Below, one piece after another: positions 55,663-64,000 of a stretch of DNA of 64,000 bases. Position 1 is the first letter of the stretch. Each line of letters opens with the position of its first letter. A program made the position numbers and the translations under genes. The stretch comes from Stieleria maiorica (GTDB lineage Bacteria; Planctomycetota; Planctomycetia; Pirellulales; Pirellulaceae): the NCBI RefSeq assembly GCF_008035925.1, contig NZ_CP036264.1, positions 891,774 through 955,773 of the forward strand. The letters are read 5' to 3'. The notes below the pieces were generated by a model that was not told the DNA's origin, made no database searches, and saw nothing but the letters and a program-made list of their open reading frames with translations.

Positions 55663-55741
55663 GTAGCGGAACTCGCCAAAACTGCGTACGGGCGCGGTGA
55701 CGCCGTGCCGGGAGGCCAAAAGCCTTGGCGGCTTCCGCTAC
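55663..55741. repeat. Family B element, diverged copy
   Basis: GTAGCGGAACTCGCCAAAAC at one end and AGCCTTGGCGGCTTCCGCTA at the other, as inverse arms, with a different loop (GCGTACGGGCGCGGTGACGC). It lacks the GGCTTTGTCCC termini of the complete copies. Confidence 0.7.
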
Positions 55742-55808
55742 GGCACGAACCCGAGCAATGAGCTGCGGTAGAACACCTGTGTCTGACCGGAACTGAACAA
55801 AGTACGAT

Positions 55809-57848
55809 TCAGCGCGTCGGCAATTGAATGCCGCCGGTCGTTCCGGTGGTCGGACCGCCGGGCAACGCCACCGGTGCCGCGGCCAGTGACTTCAAGATTT
55901 TGATCCCGTCGCTTTCACCGGGCGTGATCAGCAAGCGTTCCAATTCGACGATGTCCAGGGGCGGTGCAAAGATGTAGCCTTGAGCAAGGTCACACCCCCA
56001 GCGTTGCAACAAGTTGACTTGTTCGGCCGACTCGACGCCCTGGCAGACGATGTTTGCCATCAGGTGGTGCGCGAGCTGGACGATCGCCTGGGTGATGATC
56101 GCGTGGCCGTGGTCACTGGTGATCGACGCGGTAAAGGTGCGATCGATTTTCACGGTTTCGATCGGGTAGTCGTGGAAACACGTCAACGACGAGTTGCCTT
56201 TGCCGAAGTCATCGATGTGAATCCCGACACCGCTCTGGTGCAGGTCCAGCATCGTTTGCAGCGAGCGTTCGTTGTGTCGCGAGTCACCGTTTTCAGACAT
56301 TTCCAATTTCAGCGACCACTTGAATCGCGTACGATCGATGATCGCTTGCAGTCGGTCGATGAAGAAGGGGTCGGCGAGTTGTCGTCGCGAGATATTGACG
56401 CCCAGGTAGACCTTGGGGCGTTGGTCGTCGGAGAACGACGCCATCATCGCGCTGAATTCTCGCATCGAACGTTCGAGCACCCATTCGCCGAAGTGGTTGA
56501 TCAAACCGATTTCTTCGGCGACGGGCACAAATTCGCTCGGCGGAACGTAGGTCCCGTCGGCGCCTCGCCAGCGGGACAAGACTTCCACGCCCTGGATCTG
56601 GCATGTTTTCAGGTTCACGATCGGTTGGTATCGCAATTCGAATCGTTCTTCCCGCAGGGCGACACGGAGCTGTGCTTCGAGTTCGTGCCGGGCGACGACG
56701 GCATCGTGCATGGTTTGGTCGAACACTGCGATCTGTCCCTTGCCCGAATTTTTGGCCTGGTACATCGCCGTGTCGGCGTTGCGGAGCGCCTCGTGGCCGT
56801 CGGTCAACGATTCATCGATGAACGCCACGCCGACGCTAGTGCCGACGGTGACCAGCCGGTCCCCAAGTTCAAAGGGTTCGCAGATTCGCTGGACGATACG
56901 ACGGGCGACCAGCAAGGCGTCGTCGCGATGGGCCAAGCGTTCCAGCAGGACGACGAATTCGTCGCCGCCCAAACGGATGGTTTCGTCGCCGGCGCCGTCG
57001 TCTTGGGTTTCGACCGAATCGCTGCAGCGCGATGCGGTGTCATGATCGCGGACACATTCTTGAAGCCGGGCGGCGACCTGGTTCAACAGATCATCCCCGG
57101 CCTCGTGTCCCAGGCTGTCGTTGATGATTTTGAAGTTGTCCAAATCCAGGAACAGCAACGCATCGTAGGACCGCCGTCGCGGCCCTTGATTGGCCAGCAC
57201 CTGTTCCAGTTTTTCGATCAGAAAGGGGCGGTTGGGAAGCGCCGTCAATGCATCACGATGCGCCATGTCACGCAGCTCTGATTCCGCTTTGCGACGGCGA
57301 TTGACTTCGTTTTTCAGCAATTCCAGTTTTTCTTGTTGGCGGATCGACAACCGATACTTCTCGCTGAGGGCCAACGCCAGTTGACGCGCCTCGTCATGTT
57401 CGAAGGGTTTTCGAAGTAACAACAACCGGTCGCTGTAACCGAGGGTGCGGACGATGTCGTCCCAGGTATGGTCGCTGTACGCGGTGCAGATCACGACCTG
57501 TAAATCGGCATCGATCCGCCACAACCGCCGGATCGTGGCCAAGCCGTCCATTCCTTTGGGCATTCGCATGTCGACAAATGCGACCGAGAAACGCTCGTCC
57601 GCGTCGACCGATTTCTGGACTTCGTAGACGCCTTCCTCGCCGCTGTAGGCATGGGTGAGCGTAAACACCGGGGCACTGGTCGTCCTCGATTCGGGTTGTT
57701 CGCTGTCATCCAACAAGAATCGCGCTTCGAAATCATCCAATTCGTGTTCGCTGCGTTGCGCGGCGCGAAAGATTCTGGCAAACGTCTCGTGAATCTGTGA
57801 TTGGTCATCAATGATCAGAACGCGGCGTTCCGTTTCGAAATCTGTCAT
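55809..57848 (-). CDS. Response regulator with GGDEF and degenerate EAL domains
   Basis: A 679-residue protein. The receiver domain has acidic Asp14/Asp15, phosphoacceptor Asp93 (AFVDMRMPKGMDG) and Lys147 (LLRKPFEHDE), with an insertion at about 31-62. A coiled linker leads to a GGDEF domain (HRDALTALPNRPFL, intact LGGDEFVVL), so diguanylate cyclase activity is plausible. The EAL domain has GVEVLSRW (EVL), LGVNISRRQL, IDDFGKGNSSL and VKIDRTF, but the catalytic-base Glu of the usual EGVE motif is Gln (CQGVES), so c-di-GMP hydrolysis is doubtful and binding more likely. It lies 22 bp downstream of the histidine kinase gene, its likely partner. Confidence 0.93.
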   Translation of the reverse strand: MTDFETERRVLIIDDQSQIHETFARIFRAAQRSEHELDDFEARFLLDDSEQPESRTTSAPVFTLTHAYSGEEGVYEVQKSVDADERFSVAFVDMRMPKGMDGLATIRRLWRIDADLQVVICTAYSDHTWDDIVRTLGYSDRLLLLRKPFEHDEARQLALALSEKYRLSIRQQEKLELLKNEVNRRRKAESELRDMAHRDALTALPNRPFLIEKLEQVLANQGPRRRSYDALLFLDLDNFKIINDSLGHEAGDDLLNQVAARLQECVRDHDTASRCSDSVETQDDGAGDETIRLGGDEFVVLLERLAHRDDALLVARRIVQRICEPFELGDRLVTVGTSVGVAFIDESLTDGHEALRNADTAMYQAKNSGKGQIAVFDQTMHDAVVARHELEAQLRVALREERFELRYQPIVNLKTCQIQGVEVLSRWRGADGTYVPPSEFVPVAEEIGLINHFGEWVLERSMREFSAMMASFSDDQRPKVYLGVNISRRQLADPFFIDRLQAIIDRTRFKWSLKLEMSENGDSRHNERSLQTMLDLHQSGVGIHIDDFGKGNSSLTCFHDYPIETVKIDRTFTASITSDHGHAIITQAIVQLAHHLMANIVCQGVESAEQVNLLQRWGCDLAQGYIFAPPLDIVELERLLITPGESDGIKILKSLAAAPVALPGGPTTGTTGGIQLPTR

Positions 57849-57870
57849 TTATTCTCTCCGTGATTCCCCG

Positions 57871-60060
57871 TCAGTTCTTGCTGTCGGGAGATCGGTTGGC
57901 GCTATTGACCAGATCTGAATCTTGGTTGCAGTGGTCTGGATTGCCGTGATCGGGGTCGCTTTGAGACGATGGTTTATTCACCGGCACTTCGATGATGAAG
58001 GTCGCGCCCCGGTCGGGCCCGTCGCTTTCGGCATGGATCGCCCCGCCGATCCGCTTCATGGCGATCGCGCAAAAGTGCAATCCCAATCCGCTGCCGGATT
58101 GCCGCGTCGTGAAGTGCGCGTCAAAGACACGTGCCAGGGTGGCTTCGTCCATCCCGCATCCGTTGTCACGAAATCGAATCTGCACGGTCGACGCCCTGCG
58201 GACCAAATCGATCGCGAGGGTCGGCTGTCGGTTTTGGATGTGCTGCGTGGCGTTGCCGGCATTGGTGATGATGTTGATCAGGATTTGCAGCAACAGCGAG
58301 CGATCGGTCCAGATCCGCGCGTCGACGTCGCAGGTGAAATCAACCAGAACGTTGTCTTTTTCCAGCCGAGCCTGGCTGCATCGGACCGCTTCGGTAATCA
58401 CGCGATTGACATCCAGGTGCACCCACTTGATCGGCTGGTTGGCATGGCGGCGCTGGTCACGGATCACTTGATGGATGTGCTGGATGTTATCGTTTAGCGT
58501 TTGCAGCAGGGCGGCCAAGTCGTCTTTGTCGTCCTCCAACGTCGCGCTCAATCGATGCAGATAATCGGGGGTCGCTTTTTGCAAGGCTTCGTCGACGTCC
58601 TCACCGCGGAGACGCTCAGCGAGTTTTTCCAGCGGTTCGATTCGCAACCCTTCCACGCGGCGCGTCGCGGTTTCGATCAGGCTGTTGACGTTTGTCAGGA
58701 CGTTTCCGACGTTGTGGATCACGGTGTCGGCAACCAGGCTCATCCCGGCCGCGTGCGAGGCATCCGAGAGGCGGCGCTGGGCGTCTCCCAAACGCGTCCG
58801 CATGCGATCGAATGACTGGGCCAGTTGGCCGATCTCGTCGTGGCCGGCGACGCGGAGCACCGGTGCACTGGATTCTTCGGAAATCAATCCGATCCTCGCG
58901 ATCTGCTCGGTGTGCTCGCGGATCCGTTCGATGCGTCCGATCACGATCCGTTGCAGCAGCAGCAACAGCAAAAGCAGCGAAGCACAGGCGCCACATAGTG
59001 ACAGATACCGCGCAAAGGCGGTGGTGCGATTGCTGCGGCTGGTGACCTCTCGCGGCAATCGGACTTTCAATTCAGCGAGTGGGCGACCGGACGGGCTCAA
59101 CAGCGGCCAATTGACACACAGCAGCGATCTGTCGGTCGGTTCAACCTCAATCGATTGCTGCAATGAAGCGTCTTCGGGAAGCGGCTGGACCGAAAACAGG
59201 ACACTGGTCCGCTGCTGAAGGTCCGTCATCACCGCGTCGCCGAATCGTCGACCGACGACATAATATGGTTCGGCACCCGACGGACGCGAGTGTCCGAGGG
59301 TGCTGCGATGAATCGGAAAGGCGGCGAACAAATACAAGTGCTCGTCACTACCACGAGTCATCCCGCGCACGGTGGACAGGTCGCTGGAGTCGGCGGCCGA
59401 ATTTCGCTGCGCCCCGATCCGCTGGATGATGCCTGGAAAGACAATTTGTGCCAGATCGGGCGGTGTCGGCTGTGACGGTGATGCAGTCGTCTCGGTCACG
59501 TCTTCGGAGGCGTTTCCCGTGTCGCTTTCGCGGGTTGAAAGCCAAGTCCATTCACCGCTGTGATCGAGGATCGCTGCCCACTCGACGCGTTTTCCCTGGC
59601 CGAGCAGTCCCGCTGGTAGCTCGGCGGCCAGCTGCTGCATCGATTCGCGTGCCGATGATCGGCGAAGATGGGTTTCGATTCGGATCGCATCTTGGGATGC
59701 CGTTTCGGACAGGAATTCGACTTCGGTGTTGATCGCCGACAGGACGCGATTGGTGTCCTTGAGTGCAGCGACGCGTTCCAGATTGGCAAATTCCGGCGCG
59801 ATGACCTTTTGTCGGACGATTTCATCGATGCCGACGACCACGGCCAGCATCAATGCGAGAGCCAAAACCACCTTGCTGCGAAGCGATTGAGAATGTTCGC
59901 TTTCGCCTTGAATTCCCGCTGGGCGTTCGGCCGCGTCGGTCCACCCCACCGAATCATCCCGTTGATCGTTGGCCACATCGCCGGACTGATCGAGCGACTT
60001 CTTCGCTGAGAGATCCTCGGCGGTGGACGCGTCGTGTGGAGAAGGCGGTTGCGGCGACAT
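57871..60060 (-). CDS. Membrane sensor histidine kinase (CHASE4-like, HAMP, HATPase)
   Basis: A 729-residue protein. A charged cytoplasmic N-terminus of about 60 residues precedes TM1 (VVLALALMLAVVVGIDEIV). An extracytoplasmic sensor of about 270 residues begins like CHASE4 (PEFANLERVAALKDTNRVLS). TM2 (about 355-375) precedes HAMP (GRIERIREHTEQIARIG, HDEIGQLAQSFDRMRTRLG). The phosphoacceptor region is VADTVIHNVGNVLTNVNSLI, of the H-N-x-G-N-x-L type, and the ATPase has N-box NAGNAT, DNGCGM and GSGLGLHFCAIAMKRIGG. The C-terminal tail is rich in Asp/Asn/Ser. It is encoded directly before the receiver-GGDEF-EAL protein. Confidence 0.93.
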   Translation of the reverse strand: MSPQPPSPHDASTAEDLSAKKSLDQSGDVANDQRDDSVGWTDAAERPAGIQGESEHSQSLRSKVVLALALMLAVVVGIDEIVRQKVIAPEFANLERVAALKDTNRVLSAINTEVEFLSETASQDAIRIETHLRRSSARESMQQLAAELPAGLLGQGKRVEWAAILDHSGEWTWLSTRESDTGNASEDVTETTASPSQPTPPDLAQIVFPGIIQRIGAQRNSAADSSDLSTVRGMTRGSDEHLYLFAAFPIHRSTLGHSRPSGAEPYYVVGRRFGDAVMTDLQQRTSVLFSVQPLPEDASLQQSIEVEPTDRSLLCVNWPLLSPSGRPLAELKVRLPREVTSRSNRTTAFARYLSLCGACASLLLLLLLLQRIVIGRIERIREHTEQIARIGLISEESSAPVLRVAGHDEIGQLAQSFDRMRTRLGDAQRRLSDASHAAGMSLVADTVIHNVGNVLTNVNSLIETATRRVEGLRIEPLEKLAERLRGEDVDEALQKATPDYLHRLSATLEDDKDDLAALLQTLNDNIQHIHQVIRDQRRHANQPIKWVHLDVNRVITEAVRCSQARLEKDNVLVDFTCDVDARIWTDRSLLLQILINIITNAGNATQHIQNRQPTLAIDLVRRASTVQIRFRDNGCGMDEATLARVFDAHFTTRQSGSGLGLHFCAIAMKRIGGAIHAESDGPDRGATFIIEVPVNKPSSQSDPDHGNPDHCNQDSDLVNSANRSPDSKN

Positions 60061-60353
60061 GCGGTTTGTTCCTAGGGACCGAAGACTTAGCCAACCCTAG
60101 GTTTCGCGTTATCAAGCTGGACGCGCCTGCGCCAACGAACCCGACCGGAGGAGAATCGTGAAGACCGGTTTTGTGGAATGGAACGGTTAGCAGGCTTGCC
60201 GATCGCGTGAGGTTGTGACGATTCGGCGACGTCGCACGCACCGTCGGGGGGGCGGCCGACCGCCGTCGACGGCATGTTGATTCATTCGACCCGTGAGCGA
60301 GGGGCGCTGCGTGTCGCCGCGTTCACCCGTCGCGTGGGACCATCGACAACACG

Positions 60354-62540
60354 TCAACGCGATGGGGTGTCCAGCGATTCGAAATAACGTCGTGCCGCAT
60401 GATGGAGATCCAGTCCCTGCCATTCGGCGGCGCGTTCTCTGGGAATCAAATCGGAAAACAACCGCGGTGGTTGGTAAAGCAACTCCAGCGTCGTCTGGAC
60501 CAGGGCCGAGGGGGCGTCACGTCGGGTGACCAGGAACGCCGTGGTGCCGACGGTCGCCAAACCCTCCTCGGGAATGTCGGCATTCTGGTAATGAGATGGA
60601 TCGATCGTGATCGTCCGCAAGGTCGGGTGCTGCATCGTAATGCTGATGCCTTGTGGAATGGCGACCAGTCGCCATCGCTGTTGCAACAAACCCGAAACGA
60701 GCGTGCTGCCGCGGCCGATGCAAATCAGGGCGATGTCCGGTGCGTCGGGCGATTGCAAGTTTTCCCACGCGATGACTTCGCGCGGCGTGTCATCGCCGGA
60801 AAGATTCAGCGAATCGAGGATCATGTCCGCGGTGCGACGGGATCCACTCCCGTAGGGGCCGACGGCGATTTTGCGTCCGGCGAGCATTTGCATGTTCAGC
60901 GGTTTGTCGTGCTGCACCAGATCGGGCGCGCGGACGAGCAGATGCGCGGCTTCATAAATCAGCGGGGCGATCACACACAGGTCGTCGCCGCTGATCGACG
61001 ACGCCTGCATCGGTGCCAGCTGGACCTGACGATCAAGCAATCGGTTGCGATTGTCCAACGAGCCATCGGTCTCGATCACTTGCACCGCCACTCCGGCGGA
61101 CTGCTGCAAACGATCGGCGATCGCCTGGGAGATCCCGGTGTAGACACCTTGTTTCAGCCCACCGGCCAACACCACCCGTTGCGGCATCGCTTCGATATGG
61201 CGGCTCCAAAGCATCGCGCCGATGACAAAAAAGAACGGCGACAGGGCCAACAGCAGCAGCATCGCGGCTTGGAATCGTCGGTGCCCCGGCGAGGTGCGAA
61301 CCACCTTTCGACCGATCAGCGCGCCCACCAGGGGGACGCCGCAAACCCAGTGCCAGGTTTTCAAGAGCCGCCCGCGGGGACGCGCCAGAATGGGGCGGCC
61401 TTCCAGAAACGCGTCCAGGTCCTCGGCCAGATCGCCGGCGGTCTGATAGCGCTTGCGGGGTTCTTTCTCAAGACATTTGGCGACAATCGTTTCCAAATCG
61501 GTCGGCACGTTGCTGCGAAACGCACGCATCGTCGGCGGCGGTTCGTGAACCACCTGCATCAAGGTGTCCACCACCGTGTCGCCGACCAGGGGCGGACGAC
61601 CGGTGACACAAGCGAACAGAATCGCGCCGAGAGAATACACGTCGCTTTGTCGCGTGGCACGATCACTGTGCCCACCGGCCTGTTCCGGCGCCATGTAGTT
61701 GGGCGTGCCCACCGCCGCGCCGCTGCCGGTCACACTGCTGTCGCTGCCCAGATTCTTTGCCAGACCAAAGTCGGTGATGTGAACCCGGTCCTTTTGATCG
61801 ATCAAGATGTTTGCCGGCTTGATGTCGCGGTGCAGCAGATCGTTTTGATGGGCGTGCTCGAGTGCCCGTGCCACGTCGCGGACGTAGCGTGCTGCGGTGT
61901 CGATCGGCAGTTCACCGTCGTTGATCTTGCGTTGCAGATCGGTTCCTTCGATCAGCGCCATCGAAAAGAAATGGTGCCCGGCTTCGTGACCGAATTGGTA
62001 CACCGGGACGATGCCGGGATGGTGCAAGCGGGCCGCCGCTTGGGCTTCGGTGTAAAACCGGCGCACATCGTTTTCACACGCCAGCATGCCGCCACGTATC
62101 ATCTTGACGGCGACGGTTCGGTTGAGCATCCGCTGGGTCGCGCGATACACGACGCCCATCCCGCCGCGTCCGATCACCTCCAGCAATTCATAATCGCCCA
62201 GGGTGTAGGGCAGCGTCGGACCGGGGTCGCCCTTGGCCCGATGCGCTTCGGGCAACGTCGCCGCCGGGTCATCGCCGGAGTCGTCGGGACCGGCCACCAA
62301 CACATCGACGGTGTCGGCTGCGGCGCCGCCCTGGACCACATCAGCCGAATCGGCGGCGGCCGCCCCGGTGAATCGATTGATGGCGTCCGCGGCGTCCATC
62401 AAACTCCTCAATTCCTCGGCCATCTCGGGGAATTGCGCCAAGAACTCGTCCCGCGATCCGACCGATCCTTCATCGCAAGAACGCAGGTAGGCTGCGAACG
62501 CTTCGTCGATCGGGTCGTCGGCTTCGGACGGAACGGGCAT
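60354..62540 (-). CDS. Ser/Thr kinase fused to an extracytoplasmic TAXI-like receptor domain
   Basis: A 728-residue protein, start at the ATG of MPVPSEADDPIDEAFAAYL; 34 codons upstream are rejected. The N-terminus resembles that of other ECF-linked planctomycete kinases. The kinase domain (about 117-390) has G-loop GRGGMGVVY, Lys146, HRDIKPAN, DFGLAKN and YMAPEQ, all intact. A hydrophobic helix (about 432-455, AMLLLLALSPFFFVIGAML) is followed by a solute-binding domain resembling TRAP-associated TAXI/NMT1 receptors: VVLAGGLKQGVYTGISQAIA, QVIETDGSLDNRNRLLDRQV, LAGRKIAVGPYGSGSRRTAD. This predicts a receptor kinase sensing a small ligand outside the membrane. It lies 129 bp downstream of the ECF sigma gene on the same strand. 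Confidence 0.88.
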   Translation of the reverse strand: MPVPSEADDPIDEAFAAYLRSCDEGSVGSRDEFLAQFPEMAEELRSLMDAADAINRFTGAAAADSADVVQGGAAADTVDVLVAGPDDSGDDPAATLPEAHRAKGDPGPTLPYTLGDYELLEVIGRGGMGVVYRATQRMLNRTVAVKMIRGGMLACENDVRRFYTEAQAAARLHHPGIVPVYQFGHEAGHHFFSMALIEGTDLQRKINDGELPIDTAARYVRDVARALEHAHQNDLLHRDIKPANILIDQKDRVHITDFGLAKNLGSDSSVTGSGAAVGTPNYMAPEQAGGHSDRATRQSDVYSLGAILFACVTGRPPLVGDTVVDTLMQVVHEPPPTMRAFRSNVPTDLETIVAKCLEKEPRKRYQTAGDLAEDLDAFLEGRPILARPRGRLLKTWHWVCGVPLVGALIGRKVVRTSPGHRRFQAAMLLLLALSPFFFVIGAMLWSRHIEAMPQRVVLAGGLKQGVYTGISQAIADRLQQSAGVAVQVIETDGSLDNRNRLLDRQVQLAPMQASSISGDDLCVIAPLIYEAAHLLVRAPDLVQHDKPLNMQMLAGRKIAVGPYGSGSRRTADMILDSLNLSGDDTPREVIAWENLQSPDAPDIALICIGRGSTLVSGLLQQRWRLVAIPQGISITMQHPTLRTITIDPSHYQNADIPEEGLATVGTTAFLVTRRDAPSALVQTTLELLYQPPRLFSDLIPRERAAEWQGLDLHHAARRYFESLDTPSR

Positions 62541-62669
62541 CGAAAAGATTGGTGAAAGGAGGAAGGCGTGATTCCCACCGGCCAGAGTCAAAGGCCAGAT
62601 CCCCACGGTCCGGGGGCGCGCGGGCCGGTCGGCACGTGCCAAGTGTGGCGGCCTTACAGTGTCCTGGCC

Positions 62670-63308
62670 TTACATGTAGGGGTTGTTCTTGGGGTCAATG
62701 ATGGTCCGCAATTTTTGCAGACCTCGTTTTAGCAAGCCCGCGACAGCCGTGTCGGATTTTCCCATCCGGTCGACGATTTTTGCCAACGGCAACCCTTCCA
62801 TGTAGCGCAACCGAATCGCTTCGGCTTGCGTTTCGGGCAACTGGTGCAACGCTTCGAGCAACGCGATCGCCGTTTCCTCTTTGATCACGACGCCGGACGG
62901 GCTGGTCGTGCTGCCGGGTAGTTGGGCGATCCAGGGAGCGCCGCCGGAATCATTGCCTTGCTTGGCGTCCGCGTTGACTTCGCGCCGGATACTCCGCTTC
63001 TGGGTCATCACGTGACGGGTGACGGCGGTGGCCACGTTGTTTTTCAACATCCCGCGCAACCACGCGGCGAATTCGCCGGGAGAATCACCGCGAAAGGAAT
63101 GCAAGTCGCGTTTTGCTTCCAAAAAAGTGATCTGCACGATGTCGAACGGATCGACGCGGCGGCGAAGTTGTTCGGACAGGTTGCGATGAGCCAACATCAA
63201 CAGGTAGCCGCGGTATTGCTCGAGCAGTTGGCCGAGCGCCGCATTGTCGCCCGCTTTGGATGCGACCACTAATTCGGTCGTCGACATATCTCCATCAGTT
63301 GCGGTCAT
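62670..63308 (-). CDS. ECF-type sigma factor linked to Ser/Thr kinase
   Basis: A 212-residue sigma factor. Region 2: LLEQYRGYLLMLAHRNLSEQ, VDPFDIVQITFLEAKRDLHSFRGDSPGEFAAWLRGMLKNNV. Region 4: LEALHQLPETQAEAIRLRYM, then a helix-turn-helix with GLPLAKIVDRMGKSDTAVAG. A ~45-residue linker rich in Gly/Ser/Thr joins them. Planctomycetes have large ECF groups encoded beside kinases instead of anti-sigma factors, suggesting control by phosphorylation; the adjacent kinase-TAXI protein is the obvious candidate. Start at 63308 or the in-frame ATG at 63287; the sequence does not decide. Confidence 0.9.
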   Translation of the reverse strand: MTATDGDMSTTELVVASKAGDNAALGQLLEQYRGYLLMLAHRNLSEQLRRRVDPFDIVQITFLEAKRDLHSFRGDSPGEFAAWLRGMLKNNVATAVTRHVMTQKRSIRREVNADAKQGNDSGGAPWIAQLPGSTTSPSGVVIKEETAIALLEALHQLPETQAEAIRLRYMEGLPLAKIVDRMGKSDTAVAGLLKRGLQKLRTIIDPKNNPYM

Positions 63309-63453
63309 CTATCGAATTCTGGACAATGTTGGGACTCGGCGGATCGGACACAGTTTATCTGAAGAACGGTGACTCCAAACCCAGCGGATCGTGTCGCTCG
63401 CCGATTTTTTGTCGCTTCACCCGTTCCCCGTCAAACTTCGGCAGACTTCAACG

Positions 63454-64000
63454 ATGTCCACGTGTCCCTCGGATCAAAGGCCGCTTTACCACTTGGTGCG
63501 GACGTTGCCCCGCGTTCTTGTTATCCTCTCAGCCGTCTTGGTCGTCGGCTGCGGCGGCGGGAATTCGAGCGATGCCCCCACGCCAGAACCGGCCATCGGC
63601 GGCACGGCCGACTCGACGATGACGGAAAACGCCGACGAGCCGGCCGCCCCATCGGCGTCCTCCACCCCCTCGGCGGCCCCCACCGCGGATGCCGTCGGCG
63701 GCGGAATGCAGCTTCCCGATCAAGCAATCCCGGGGGCGGACTCGACGGCGCCGGGGGGACCGACCGGGCCGGGGGCCGGAGGCATTGAAATGCCCGACCT
63801 GGATGCGCTGCCGCCGTCAGAGGATTCGGCTTCCAGCAGCGGTGAAAATGAATCCGGCGTGCAGTTGCAATTCGCCAGCTGGCAGGAGATCGAATCGCAC
63901 GCCAAGTCGACCGGCAAGGTCACGGTCGTCGATCTCTGGTCGACCGTCTGCGAACCCTGCGTCAAAGAATTTCCCGGCCTGGTCCGGCTGAGCAAATCCA
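63454..64000 (+). CDS. Thioredoxin-fold lipoprotein (5' part; continues beyond window)
   Basis: 182 codons are visible before the edge. ATG 63454 opens MSTCPSDQRPLYHLVRTLPR, then VLVILSAVLVVGC, a lipoprotein signal with lipobox VVGC. A long Ala/Pro/Gly/Thr-rich linker (about 40-130) spaces it from a thioredoxin-like domain beginning QLQFASWQEIESHAKSTGKV and reaching the redox motif W-S-T-V-C-E-P-C. TlpA/ResA-type proteins reduce or relay electrons to exported thiols. It is divergent from the ECF sigma gene, with 145 bp between start codons. Confidence 0.85.
   Translation, partial: MSTCPSDQRPLYHLVRTLPRVLVILSAVLVVGCGGGNSSDAPTPEPAIGGTADSTMTENADEPAAPSASSTPSAAPTADAVGGGMQLPDQAIPGADSTAPGGPTGPGAGGIEMPDLDALPPSEDSASSSGENESGVQLQFASWQEIESHAKSTGKVTVVDLWSTVCEPCVKEFPGLVRLSKS

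Noticed and set aside
60399..62555. 718-codon open frame on the plus strand
   Set aside because: Antisense to the Ser/Thr kinase-TAXI gene, which has all kinase motifs on the minus strand.

Overview
The window looks like a chromosomal segment of a planctomycete, most likely family Pirellulaceae (Rhodopirellula/Stieleria-like). The evidence is two DUF1549/DUF1553 + DUF1501 gene pairs, an H-X9-DG (DUF1559) prepilin, a DUF1080 protein, an S1-type sulfatase, an ECF sigma factor beside a Ser/Thr kinase, many GTG/TTG starts with weak Shine-Dalgarno sites, and high GC with families of short palindromic repeats between genes. The genus is inference; no rRNA or tRNA gene was seen.

Layout. 1-6.4 kb: a Tat-type DUF1501 protein (cut by the left edge), its DUF1549/DUF1553 partner and three unrecognised exported proteins, all on the minus strand. 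Two of these transcription units carry the same palindrome, WTTAGA-N7-TCTAAW, just upstream. 7.3-16.3 kb: a large sigma-70 factor with extra helix-turn-helix segments, a POT peptide transporter, glgC, an HtrA-type protease, a QueD/PTPS enzyme, and rplU translationally coupled to a tail-anchored Ser/Thr kinase. 16.4-20.5 kb: the second DUF1501/PSD1 pair. 20.7-27.5 kb (plus strand): pgi, cydAB (bd oxidase) and a TMTC-like membrane protein with TPRs.

27.8-34.9 kb (minus): a four-gene set comprising a prepilin, a DUF1573 protein, a PilM-like actin-fold protein with N-terminal double zinc ribbons, and a DUF1559-like lipoprotein; probably an atypical type IV pilus/pseudopilus-related apparatus. 35.5-36.2 kb: a tandem array of five ~148-bp units made of stem-loops. 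36.2-43.3 kb: a DUF1080 protein and a complete oppABCDF operon, which together with the POT transporter indicates peptide uptake. 43.7-49.6 kb: selO and a large AsmA-like protein.

49.9-52.9 kb is a foreign-looking island: an IS4/Tn5-like transposase between 61-bp imperfect inverted repeats, then a PDZ-protein pseudogene with in-frame stops. 52.9-64 kb: a nitrilase-family hydrolase, a sulfatase, a CHASE4-like histidine kinase next to a receiver-GGDEF-EAL protein with a degenerate EAL site, then an ECF sigma factor and a Ser/Thr kinase whose predicted extracytoplasmic domain resembles TAXI solute receptors, and finally a thioredoxin-fold lipoprotein cut by the right edge.

At least three interspersed palindromic (MITE-like) families recur. 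In two places the repeat itself supplies the stop codon of the adjacent gene, and in one place it encodes the N-terminus of a gene.
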